Below, piece by piece: positions 1-4,295 of a DNA stretch of 6,031 nt. Every line of letters starts with the position of its first letter. The first letter of the stretch is position 1. Source of the DNA: CAYHZL01 sp964361075 (GTDB taxonomy: Bacteria > Bacteroidota > Ignavibacteria > UBA10030 > UBA8401); assembly GCA_964361075.1 (NCBI GenBank), contig CAYHZL010000206.1:1-6031 (forward strand). The letters are read 5' to 3'. The translations under genes and the position numbers were made by a program. The notes under the pieces are model-generated. The model was not told where the DNA came from. It searched no databases and saw nothing but the letters and a program-made list of their open reading frames with translations.

Positions 1-1
1 T

Positions 2-376
2 TTTCTGCTCTGGAATAACAAGGTGATTTCCATGGAAGCCAAGGGCAAATTTATTCTAGGGCAGCCATTCGTAACTCACTACAAAATGAGTGGAAAGGAA
101 ATTCAGTGTCTCTCAACGGTAACTGCCATTCAGGAGGGGCGCTTACTGGAAATACAACACTCGAATTGCATCGGCAATAATATTAATCAGGAACTCACGG
201 TGTGCGAGCGTATTACTTTAACGGAGACAGGCGGGCGGACCGTCGTTACAAAAAATATCGATATCAGGAATCATGATGTGCCTTGGATATTGATTCCGAT
301 AATTTGGTTTGTAACTCGGTTTGGGAAACCTGCAGAGCCGGACAAGTTGAAGTTAATTTGTGAAACGAATGTCTAA
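2..376 (+). CDS. SRPBCC/START-like domain protein, 5' partial
   Basis: The reading frame is open to the left edge, so this is probably the C-terminal 124 residues of a longer gene. A GTG at 23 or ATG at 32 could start translation, but the residues encoded before them (LLWNNKVISM) resemble the 'LWNPxV' segment near the N-terminus of SRPBCC (polyketide cyclase/START-like) domains, so I prefer a truncated gene. What follows fits that fold: a G-x-x-F-x-L-G-x-x-F strand pair, a 'MSGKEIQ' strand, 'STVTAIQEGRLLEI', then alternating strands and a C-terminal hydrophobic stretch (VPWILIPIIWFVTRFG) where the family's long helix lies. The family binds hydrophobic ligands in a deep cavity; the ligand here cannot be predicted. 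It converges with the EF-hand gene on the other strand, and no clear terminator is visible between them. The family call is by eye from short motifs. Confidence 0.55.
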   Translation, partial: FLLWNNKVISMEAKGKFILGQPFVTHYKMSGKEIQCLSTVTAIQEGRLLEIQHSNCIGNNINQELTVCERITLTETGGRTVVTKNIDIRNHDVPWILIPIIWFVTRFGKPAEPDKLKLICETNV

Positions 377-523
377 TCACTCTAAAAAGGAAAGAGTTAA
401 AAAAATAGCGATGTCGGTTCAAATCAATTTATGTATAAAGAATGAACACTCCGCTAAATTAAGTGTTACAAAACCTGTTGTGTTCCTTTGGAAAAATATT
501 ACGGAAAGTTTTTTCGAAATGTG

Positions 524-1006
524 TTAGACAAGCGCGTTTACAATTGCGCCAATTACAGAAATATGGGGAACACCGCTCTTATTATAAGTGCCTGCCTGTT
601 TTTCTAAAGTTGTTATCAACTCTTCAATTGTCTTGGACGTAATTTGTGGATTGTTAGGATGCCGGTTGTTTTGGAAGTACGATGTGTTGGCAAGAGCTGT
701 ATTGTGTACTTTAAATTTTGCATTGTTAGAATCAGGAAGATCCGATTTCGGAATTCTTTGAGCATCCATTTGTAATGCTCGCTGAAAATCGTTTTTACTG
801 ATCTTTCCATCACCATTCACATCCATTGTATTGAAAAGAGTTTCGATAAGCTGAGATGGTACACCTCTTTTCAGCATAACCGATTCAAATCGATCTCTGT
901 CTATTTCATTATTTTTATTGTCATCCGAACTATTGATAGGTTGCTTCAGTATTTCAAAATTCGAAGCACTATCAGATCGATTGGCAAAAAGATTGTTAAT
1001 TTTCAT
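524..1006 (-). CDS. Small EF-hand calcium-binding protein
   Basis: A 160-residue protein with one textbook EF-hand loop at residues 62-73 (D-V-N-G-D-G-K-I-S-K-N-D, then F), with ligand positions 1, 3, 5, 9 and 12 and the Gly at 6 and Ile at 8 all present. A second, degenerate loop lies at 28-39 (D28, N30, N32, I35), but position 12 is Arg instead of Glu/Asp, so it probably does not bind calcium. The 34-residue spacing is what a paired EF-hand unit needs. The C-terminal half (about 80-160) is polar and Asn-rich and ends in a short hydrophobic stretch; I do not recognise it. There is no signal peptide or membrane segment, so the protein is probably cytoplasmic. The ATG at 1006 gives the full first loop. 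No Shine-Dalgarno is visible, but a promoter-like pair lies upstream. The gene stands alone, facing away from the tRNA cluster. Its role is unknown; calcium sensing or buffering is inferred from the loop only. Confidence 0.75.
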   Translation of the reverse strand: MKINNLFANRSDSASNFEILKQPINSSDDNKNNEIDRDRFESVMLKRGVPSQLIETLFNTMDVNGDGKISKNDFQRALQMDAQRIPKSDLPDSNNAKFKVHNTALANTSYFQNNRHPNNPQITSKTIEELITTLEKQAGTYNKSGVPHISVIGAIVNALV

Positions 1007-1038
1007 ACATGGGTAGTACTTGTGGAATTAGGTTAGTG

Positions 1039-1070
1039 TAAATGTACTACAGTTCAATAGAAGATTCAAG
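1039..1070 (-). promoter_or_regulatory. Candidate Bacteroidetes-type promoter for the EF-hand gene
   Basis: On the minus strand, CTTG (1070-1067) is followed after exactly 20 bp by TACATTTA (1046-1039). This resembles the Bacteroidetes sigma-ABfr consensus TTTG-N(19-21)-TAnnTTTG with one mismatch in each box. Transcription would begin near 1032, leaving a leader of about 26 bases before the ATG at 1006. In AT-rich DNA such matches arise by chance, so the call depends on position. Confidence 0.35.
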
Positions 1071-1233
1071 CATTTTGTGTATTAAAAAATTCTAACACCG
1101 CAACAATATATCCTTCCATACCGATCAATAATACTCGATTATTTGCTATCATTTTTTGTAACTACTCTGCGTAATACAGATTTCAAATAATTTTCGTAAT
1201 TGCTCAGCGAAAACAACCCCACCCTTTATCCCC

Positions 1234-1364
1234 AATGTTGTCAGGTTAAGGATACACTTCGACTCCGTTCCGACAGTCATGCTGAGCGAATCCTGTTTTT
1301 TAGGATGAGTCGAAGCACTGTCGGAACGTCGCTCAGTGTGACTATTCGCTAACCTGACTGCATT
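1234..1364. repeat. Nested inverted-repeat (REP-like) element
   Basis: The outer arms 1234-1248 and 1350-1364 are inverted copies matching at 13 of 15 positions and share GTCAGGTTA/TAACCTGAC exactly. Inside, ACACT (1254-1258) pairs with AGTGT (1335-1339), a perfect 12-bp arm CGTTCCGACAGT (1266-1277) pairs with 1317-1328, and ATCCT (1290-1294) pairs with AGGAT (1302-1306) around a 7-base T-rich loop. Two further complementary pairs cannot form at the same time: 1257-1265 with 1307-1315 (9/9) and 1275-1289 with 1329-1343 (13/15). The half-sites (CTTCGACTC, GTCATGCTGAGCGA) look like short palindromic repeats seen between genes in many bacterial genomes; that resemblance is from memory. No coding capacity. 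Confidence 0.75.
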
Positions 1365-1396
1365 GCCCTTTATCCCCCCTTTTAGGGGAGGGAATT

Positions 1397-1419
1397 TTCT
1401 CCCCCTGAAAGGGGGAGAA
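1397..1419. repeat. Perfect 10-bp hairpin, C/G-tract palindrome
   Basis: TTCTCCCCCT (1397-1406) is followed by a GAA loop and the exact complement AGGGGGAGAA (1410-1419). Just upstream, CCCCTTTTAGGGG (1376-1388) is a second, weaker hairpin. Neither is followed by a T-tract on either strand, so a terminator role is unlikely. This is probably another interspersed repeat module adjoining the palindrome at 1431. Confidence 0.6.
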
Positions 1420-1430
1420 GCAAAGAGGGG

Positions 1431-1448
1431 GTGATTCGCCGCGGCGAA
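1431..1448. repeat. GC-rich palindrome, copy 1
   Basis: GTGATTCGCCGCGGCGAA contains the perfect 14-bp palindrome TTCGCCGCGGCGAA (1435-1448). The 18 bases recur exactly, in inverted orientation, at 1551-1568. The base after the palindrome is C here, whereas copies 2 and 3 extend to a 16-bp palindrome. Confidence 0.85.
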
Positions 1449-1516
1449 CGAATTTATAATTTGCCACGCTAAATAATTACTAATTTTCTATATTCACATT
1501 GAACATAAACCACAGT

Positions 1517-1534
1517 CCAAAGGGATGCCCTTGG
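1517..1534. repeat. Small imperfect hairpin between palindrome copies 1 and 2
   Basis: CCAA-A-GGG (1517-1524) can pair with CCC-TTGG (1528-1534) around an ATG loop, with A1521 bulged. It lies inside the interval bounded by palindrome copies 1 and 2 and may be part of the same repeat family. It is short enough to be fortuitous. Confidence 0.3.
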
Positions 1535-1548
1535 CAATGACACGGAAA

Positions 1549-1688
1549 CATTCGCCGCGGCGAATCACGGATTACATTATTTAACTTCTCTGTGTGAATC
1601 CGTGTTTTTTCTGTGTAATCTGTGGTTAATGTTTTACTCAATCAAAATAATTTCTGTCAAAAAAATCTGTGATTCGCCGCGGCGAATG
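1549..1688. mobile_element. MITE-like 140-bp unit with 25-bp terminal inverted repeats
   Basis: The ends 1549-1573 and 1664-1688 are inverted copies of one another at 24 of 25 positions. Each contains ATTCGCCGCGGCGAAT, itself a perfect 16-bp palindrome (1550-1565 and 1672-1687). The 90-bp interior has no ORF and carries two tandem 'CTGTGTgAATCyGTG' motifs. No target-site duplication is evident on the flanks (GGAAA on the left, TAGCA on the right) and no transposase is nearby. The structure fits a non-autonomous element or a pair of REP-like palindromes in opposite orientation; I cannot decide between them from one locus. Confidence 0.45.
1590..1625. repeat. Tandem CTGTGT(g)AATCyGTG repeat
   Basis: CTGTGTGAATCCGTG (1590-1604), a T6 run, then CTGTGTAATCTGTGG (1611-1625): two direct copies differing by one indel and one transition. 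The same word occurs inverted at 1566-1577 (CACGGATTACAT) and in part at 1664-1671 (AATCTGTG), so it is also the inner edge of the flanking terminal repeats. This looks like a modular interspersed repeat, not a protein-binding array, though neither is proven. Confidence 0.55.
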
Positions 1689-1776
1689 TAGCATAATTTT
1701 TTGGGTGAGTAGTTACGGTTTTTTTTATGTTTTTTCTGTAGAATGAATTTAAAAAAAGTTTTTATGAAAAAGAGGT

Positions 1777-1807
1777 TTTGGAAATCACTAAAAAAATCTT
1801 ATATTTA
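1777..1807 (+). promoter_or_regulatory. Bacteroidetes-type promoter for tRNA-Arg
   Basis: TTTG (1777-1780) is followed after 19 bp by TATATTTA (1800-1807), matching TTTG-N(19-21)-TAnnTTTG at every fixed position except the last base. Transcription would begin near 1813-1815, about 30 bases upstream of the mature tRNA 5' end. The TPR gene, which starts 30 bp after the tRNA, may be served by the same promoter. Confidence 0.55.
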
Positions 1808-1844
1808 CGCACGACAAAAAAGCACCATGTCGGGAAAATGACTC

Positions 1845-1918
1845 GCGCTTGTAGCTCAATTGGATAGAGCGTCAGCCTCCGAAGCTGAAGGTTTCGGGTT
1901 CGACTCCCGACCAGCGCA
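1845..1918 (+). tRNA. tRNA-Arg, anticodon CCG
   Basis: A full cloverleaf of 74 nt can be drawn. The acceptor is GCGCTTG/CCAGCGC, followed by TA and a GCTC/GAGC D-stem with loop AATTGGATA. The anticodon stem TCAGC/GCTGA carries loop CTCCGAA with CCG at 1879-1881, reading the Arg codon CGG. The variable loop is AGGTT, the T-stem TCGGG/CCCGA carries loop TTCGACT, and the discriminator is A1918. The 3' CCA is not encoded (CAA follows), so it must be added after transcription. The sixth acceptor pair is a T1850-C1912 mismatch, which is odd for an otherwise perfect tRNA. Confidence 0.96.
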
Positions 1919-1948
1919 CAACCAACATACTCATTAAATATTTTCTCC

Positions 1949-2638
1949 ATGCTTCGTAAACAAAAACAAATCTCACAACGCGTTATCAAAGAAGACCCGC
2001 TTGTTTCTAATTACTACAACTCTCTCAGTTGGTTTGAAGCAAATAAAAAAATGCTCACCAATATTGGCGGAGCTGTATTGGTTCTTGCCGCACTGGGCTG
2101 GTTCTATCTCAATAACACGCACACGAATAACGAAAAGGCAACAACCGAACTGGCAAAAGTTTTTTCGTTATACGATAACGGACAGTATCAAGTAGCAATC
2201 AACGGCATTCCTGAAAAAAATATTTCCGGGTTGCAAGCGATTGTTGATAATTACGGCAGCACAAAAAACGGAAACGTTGCAAAGGTGTATCTTGCCAATG
2301 CGTTTTTCAATCTGCAAGAATATGATAAAGCATTAAAGTTGTATGATGATGTCAGCACAAATATTTCGTTACTTGAAGTCTCTGCGCTTTCCGGAATGGC
2401 GGCATGTTACGAAGCGAAAGGAAATTTTAGCGACGCAGCAAAGTATTTTGAAAAAGCCGGAAAGAAAAATTCTGCGGACCCGAATGCGGCAGAAAATTTA
2501 TATCACGCCGCGCGCAATTACACAAAATCCGGAAACAAAGAACGTGCTGTTGAATTATATAAATCCGTACAAAAAGAATACCCTGCATCTACTGTTGCAC
2601 GCGAAGCGGATCGCTTCCTTTCTGAACTCAATGGATAA
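1949..2638 (+). CDS. Membrane-anchored TPR protein (YfgM-like architecture)
   Basis: 229 residues. A basic N-terminal segment (1-35) is followed by one transmembrane helix at about 36-55 (MLTNIGGAVLVLAALGWFYL) with no cleavage site, then a soluble C-terminal region with at least three TPR-like helical pairs at about 109-142, 145-178 and 183-216. Typical TPR residues are visible, such as A-x-x-F-x-x-L-x-x-Y-D-K-A-L and G-M-A-A-C-Y-E-A-K-G-N-F-x-x-A-A. The expected topology is N-terminus inside, TPRs outside the cytoplasmic membrane. This arrangement matches YfgM, an ancillary partner of the SecYEG translocon and periplasmic chaperones, but many bacterial TPR proteins share it, so the specific function is inferred. 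The ATG at 1949 lacks a Shine-Dalgarno, as do most genes here. It lies 30 bp after the tRNA and about 120 bp before nuoA. Confidence 0.85.
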   Translation: MLRKQKQISQRVIKEDPLVSNYYNSLSWFEANKKMLTNIGGAVLVLAALGWFYLNNTHTNNEKATTELAKVFSLYDNGQYQVAINGIPEKNISGLQAIVDNYGSTKNGNVAKVYLANAFFNLQEYDKALKLYDDVSTNISLLEVSALSGMAACYEAKGNFSDAAKYFEKAGKKNSADPNAAENLYHAARNYTKSGNKERAVELYKSVQKEYPASTVAREADRFLSELNG

Positions 2639-2771
2639 TCTTGAAGAAATAGTCTCACCTGCGTCTCAAGAAAAATATTTTTCTTTTTCCGAAGCGTTGC
2701 GTAAGTGTAAAAACTTGTTGCAACGCTTTATTATTTTAAAGCGGACATTCGAGTATCATTATGTTAACTGA
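2631..2771 (+). CDS. Possible 46-residue ORF bridging the TPR gene and nuoA
   Basis: The ATG at 2631 overlaps the stop of the TPR gene (AATGGATAA), and the TGA at 2769-2771 lies just inside the start of nuoA (2761). The product would start MDNLEEIVSPASQEKYFSFS and be Lys/Arg-rich towards its C-terminus, with no recognisable domain. The end-to-end overlap is what a translationally coupled small gene would show, but the frame also contains a terminator-like hairpin (2692-2728), there is no Shine-Dalgarno, and a 46-codon open frame can occur by chance. I list it as a candidate only. Confidence 0.2.
   Translation: MDNLEEIVSPASQEKYFSFSEALRKCKNLLQRFIILKRTFEYHYVN
2692..2737 (+). terminator. Terminator- or attenuator-like hairpin upstream of nuoA
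   Basis: The perfect 9-bp arms AAGCGTTGC (2692-2700) and GCAACGCTT (2720-2728) enclose a further AAGT/ACTT pairing (2703-2706 with 2713-2716). A T-rich tail (TTATTATTTT, 2728-2737) follows on the + strand. It sits 54 bp after the TPR gene's stop and 32 bp before nuoA, the expected place to end or reduce readthrough into the complex I operon. The tail is broken by A residues, so termination may be partial. Confidence 0.5.
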
Positions 2772-3204
2772 TTTTGGTCGAATATTATTATTCTTTATTA
2801 TCGGCACAATTTTTACTGCCGGTGGATTAATTGCATCGTGGCTGTTGCGTCCGAATCGTCCGTATGCAGAAAAACTTTCAACATACGAATGTGGTGAAGA
2901 ACCTGTTGGCGAGCCGTGGGTACAATTTAACATTCGCTTTTATGTTGTGGCTCTGATCTTTTTAATTTTTGAAGTGGAAGTAGTATTTCTTTTTCCGTGG
3001 GCGTTAGTATTTAAACAGTTCGGAATGTTTGCGCTGATTGAAATGCTTGTCTTTCTCGCCATCTTAATTGTCGGATACGCGTACGTGTGGGTGAAAGGCG
3101 ATTTGGAATGGGACAAACCCGCGCCGCAAACTTTTCCTTCTATCAATAATGAGACCGTTGTTGCGAAGGCAGCGGCAATTTCAACTGAAAAAGTGTTAAC
3201 ATAA
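2761..3204 (+). CDS. nuoA: NADH-quinone oxidoreductase subunit A
   Basis: A membrane subunit of respiratory complex I, which moves electrons from NADH (or another donor) to quinone and pumps protons; NuoA helps link the peripheral and membrane arms. The 147-residue product has three predicted transmembrane helices at about 7-29, 59-82 and 87-110. The family signature Y-E-C-G-E-E-P at 42-48 lies in the long loop after helix 1; Cys44 corresponds to the conserved ND3-loop cysteine. R59-F-Y and the acidic pair Glu71/Glu73 in E-V-E-V-V-F-L-F-P-W are present. The tail after about 120 is longer and more variable than in the shortest homologues, as is common. The ATG at 2761 gives a normal N-terminus and has no clear Shine-Dalgarno. 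It is the first gene of the nuo run, 7 bp ahead of nuoB. Confidence 0.97.
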   Translation: MLTDFGRILLFFIIGTIFTAGGLIASWLLRPNRPYAEKLSTYECGEEPVGEPWVQFNIRFYVVALIFLIFEVEVVFLFPWALVFKQFGMFALIEMLVFLAILIVGYAYVWVKGDLEWDKPAPQTFPSINNETVVAKAAAISTEKVLT

Positions 3205-3211
3205 AAAAAGT

Positions 3212-3706
3212 ATGGGACTACTCGATCAACATTTTGAAAATAGTAATATAGTTGTAACCTCGCTGGACAATCTTTTGAATTGGGCGCGGCTTTCATCGCT
3301 GTGGCAAATGCAATTTGGTCTTGCGTGTTGCGCAATTGAAATGATGGCAGCCTCCGCTTCGAATTTTGATATGATGCGCTTCGGTGTTATTCCGCGCGCC
3401 ACGCCGCGCCAATGCGATGTGATGATTGTGTCCGGCACGGTAACTTTGAAAATGGCATCGCGCATTAAAACTTTATACGATCAAATGTCTGAACCGCGTT
3501 ATGTTATTTCGATGGGAAGCTGCTCGAATTGCGGCGGACCGTATTGGGAACATGGCTATCACGTGTTGAAAGGTGTTGACCGCGTTATTCCTGTTGATGT
3601 GTATGTGCCCGGCTGCCCGCCAAGACCGGAAGCATTGATTGAAGGATTGATTAAATTGCAGGAAAAAATTCGCAATGAAAGTTTGGTAAAGAAAAGACCG
3701 GCATAA
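3212..3706 (+). CDS. nuoB: NADH-quinone oxidoreductase subunit B, carries cluster N2
   Basis: A peripheral-arm subunit that holds the terminal [4Fe-4S] cluster N2 and hands electrons to quinone at the interface with NuoD. In this 164-residue protein the four ligands are all present: the tandem Cys39-Cys40 (G-L-A-C-C-A-I-E-M), Cys104 (M-G-S-C-S-N-C-G-G) and Cys135 (V-P-G-C-P-P-R-P-E). Other family blocks are visible: F-D-M-M-R-F-G at 52-58, P-R-A-T-P-R-Q-C-D at 61-69 and M-I-V-S-G-T-V at 71-77. Length is normal and no frameshift is seen. An A-rich stretch with only a weak purine match precedes the ATG, 7 bp after nuoA, so translation probably follows from nuoA on one mRNA. It ends 44 bp before hicB, which interrupts the expected nuoB-nuoC adjacency. 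Confidence 0.98.
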   Translation: MGLLDQHFENSNIVVTSLDNLLNWARLSSLWQMQFGLACCAIEMMAASASNFDMMRFGVIPRATPRQCDVMIVSGTVTLKMASRIKTLYDQMSEPRYVISMGSCSNCGGPYWEHGYHVLKGVDRVIPVDVYVPGCPPRPEALIEGLIKLQEKIRNESLVKKRPA

Positions 3707-3739
3707 CATCGTAACCCAAAGATGTACAAAACTAATGGT

Positions 3740-3745
3740 AAGGAG
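3740..3745 (+). promoter_or_regulatory. Strong Shine-Dalgarno for hicB
   Basis: AAGGAG lies five bases before the hicB ATG at 3751, an ideal match and spacing. None of the other genes in the window has a comparable site. It fixes the hicB start and suggests a different translational origin or high antitoxin expression. Confidence 0.7.
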
Positions 3746-3750
3746 TAATA

Positions 3751-3993
3751 ATGGAAAACAACAATAAATATCAGTTTACGGTTGTGATTGAACCGGACGA
3801 AGATAAGTTTCGTGCATTTGTTCCTGCGTTGCCCGGTTGTCATTCGTTTGGTGATTCCATTGACGAAGCACGCACAAATATTCTTGAAGCAATTCAGTTG
3901 CATGTGAATTCGATGAAGGAAGATGGCGAACAGATTCCGATTGAACAAGAGCCAATGCTTGTAACACGATTGTCGGTTTCGGTTGCGGCATGA
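3751..3993 (+). CDS. hicB: HicB-family antitoxin
   Basis: The 80-residue product carries the HicB/UPF0150 partial RNase H-like fold that binds and neutralises HicA. The N-terminal strand Y-Q-F-T-V-V-I-E-P-D-E-D (7-18) leads into F-R-A-F-V-P-A-L-P-G-C-H-S-F-G-D-S (20-36), the hallmark P-x-L-P-G-C-x-S-x-G-D block. The helix I-D-E-A-R-T-N-I-L-E-A-I-Q-L-H (37-51) follows. The protein stops shortly after this domain, so the C-terminal DNA-binding (ribbon-helix-helix or helix-turn-helix) region of longer HicB proteins is absent. Autorepression by this protein is therefore uncertain. The stop overlaps the start of hicA by four bases (ATGA), giving antitoxin-first coupling. The gene sits between nuoB and nuoC on the same strand and so is probably cotranscribed with complex I. 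Lone UPF0150 proteins exist, but the adjacent hicA settles the pairing. Confidence 0.9.
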   Translation: MENNNKYQFTVVIEPDEDKFRAFVPALPGCHSFGDSIDEARTNILEAIQLHVNSMKEDGEQIPIEQEPMLVTRLSVSVAA

Positions 3994-4220
3994 GTGAGAA
4001 ACTTCCACGGTTGAAGTGTGATGAAGTTGTTAGAGTGTTGAAGAAATTAGGATTTATTGAACGTGGACAAAAAGGTAGTCATCTTCATCTTATTCACCCC
4101 GAAAAAAAAATAAGAACAACAGTTCCAATGCACAAAGGTAGAGAAATTCCGATTGGCACCTTAAAAGCAATTTTGCGTGATGTTGGATTAGATGCGGATT
4201 CATTACGTGAGCAGTTGTGA
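3990..4220 (+). CDS. hicA: HicA-family mRNA interferase toxin
   Basis: HicA toxins are small double-stranded-RNA-binding-fold proteins that cleave mRNA and stop translation until bound by HicB. This 76-residue product has normal length and the full family pattern. It shows K-L-P-R-L-K-C-D-E-V-V-R-V-L-K-K-L-G-F (4-22), the G-S-H motif at 29-31 with catalytic His31, a basic strand at 39-45, and V-P-M-H-K-G-R-E-I-P-I-G-T-L-K-A-I-L (45-62) with the usual H-x-G-x-E-I-x-x-G-T-L. No inactivating change is visible, so it should be active. The ATG at 3990 overlaps the hicB stop, so translation is probably coupled and the toxin made only alongside antitoxin. The order B-A is the reverse of the classical hicAB arrangement but is known. 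It is followed by 109 bp before nuoC, containing a short tandem repeat. Confidence 0.93.
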   Translation: MSEKLPRLKCDEVVRVLKKLGFIERGQKGSHLHLIHPEKKIRTTVPMHKGREIPIGTLKAILRDVGLDADSLREQL

Positions 4221-4260
4221 AATTTTCTATTAAAGTTTAGCAAAGAAAAAAGCGGTGTAA

Positions 4261-4295
4261 CAAGTTAAAAGTTCAAAGTGTAAAGTAAAAAGTGA
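4261..4295 (+). repeat. AAAGTnn 7-bp tandem repeat
   Basis: Four consecutive heptamers, AAAGTTC, AAAGTGT, AAAGTAA and AAAGTGA (4268-4295), are preceded by a degenerate fifth unit, CAAGTTA. This lies in the spacer between hicA and nuoC and has no coding role. It could be a simple-sequence relic of the event that placed hicBA here, or an independent intergenic repeat. Confidence 0.7.

Larger units (their letters stand above)
1007..1844. other. Gene-free, repeat-rich interval of 838 bp
   Basis: No credible coding sequence lies here on either strand. From 1071 to 1233 I see only AT-rich sequence without clear structure. From 1234 to 1688 it is packed with palindromes and inverted repeats, listed separately. 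From 1689 to 1844 it returns to AT-rich sequence holding the tRNA promoter. The repeats are more GC-rich than the surrounding DNA and fall between divergently oriented transcription units, the usual tolerated position for interspersed elements. Confidence 0.8.

Noticed and set aside
377..523. Bidirectional terminator between the two convergent genes
   Set aside because: Only short pairings exist (ACTCT at 379-383 with AGAGT, and TTCC/GGAA) and none is followed by a proper T-tract, so I found no terminator I could support.
1431..1688. CRISPR array
   Set aside because: There are only three short palindromes, 100 bp or more apart and in alternating orientation; a CRISPR needs direct repeats with spacers of about 30-40 bp.
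1762..1989. Minus-strand ORF of 75 codons across the tRNA region
   Set aside because: Its middle (VGSRTRNLQLRRLTLYPIEL) is the antisense translation of the tRNA-Arg gene, a well-known false ORF.
2676..2683. -7 box (TATTTTTC) for a nuoA promoter
   Set aside because: There is no TTTG or TTG at the required 19-21 bp upstream, and the hairpin at 2692-2728 would lie downstream of such a start.
2343..2771. 142-codon + strand ORF overlapping the TPR gene in another frame
   Set aside because: Most of it lies inside the TPR gene, which has clear domain structure. Only the last 46 codons could be independent, and these are listed as a low-confidence candidate.
3706..3725. Operator for HicBA autorepression (ACATC...GATGT)
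   Set aside because: The arms are only five bases with a 10-base gap, and the HicB lacks a visible DNA-binding domain; too weak to claim.
3559..4008. 149-codon minus-strand ORF opposite nuoB and hicB
   Set aside because: It covers two strongly recognised genes and has no recognisable domain, so it is a shadow of their codon bias.
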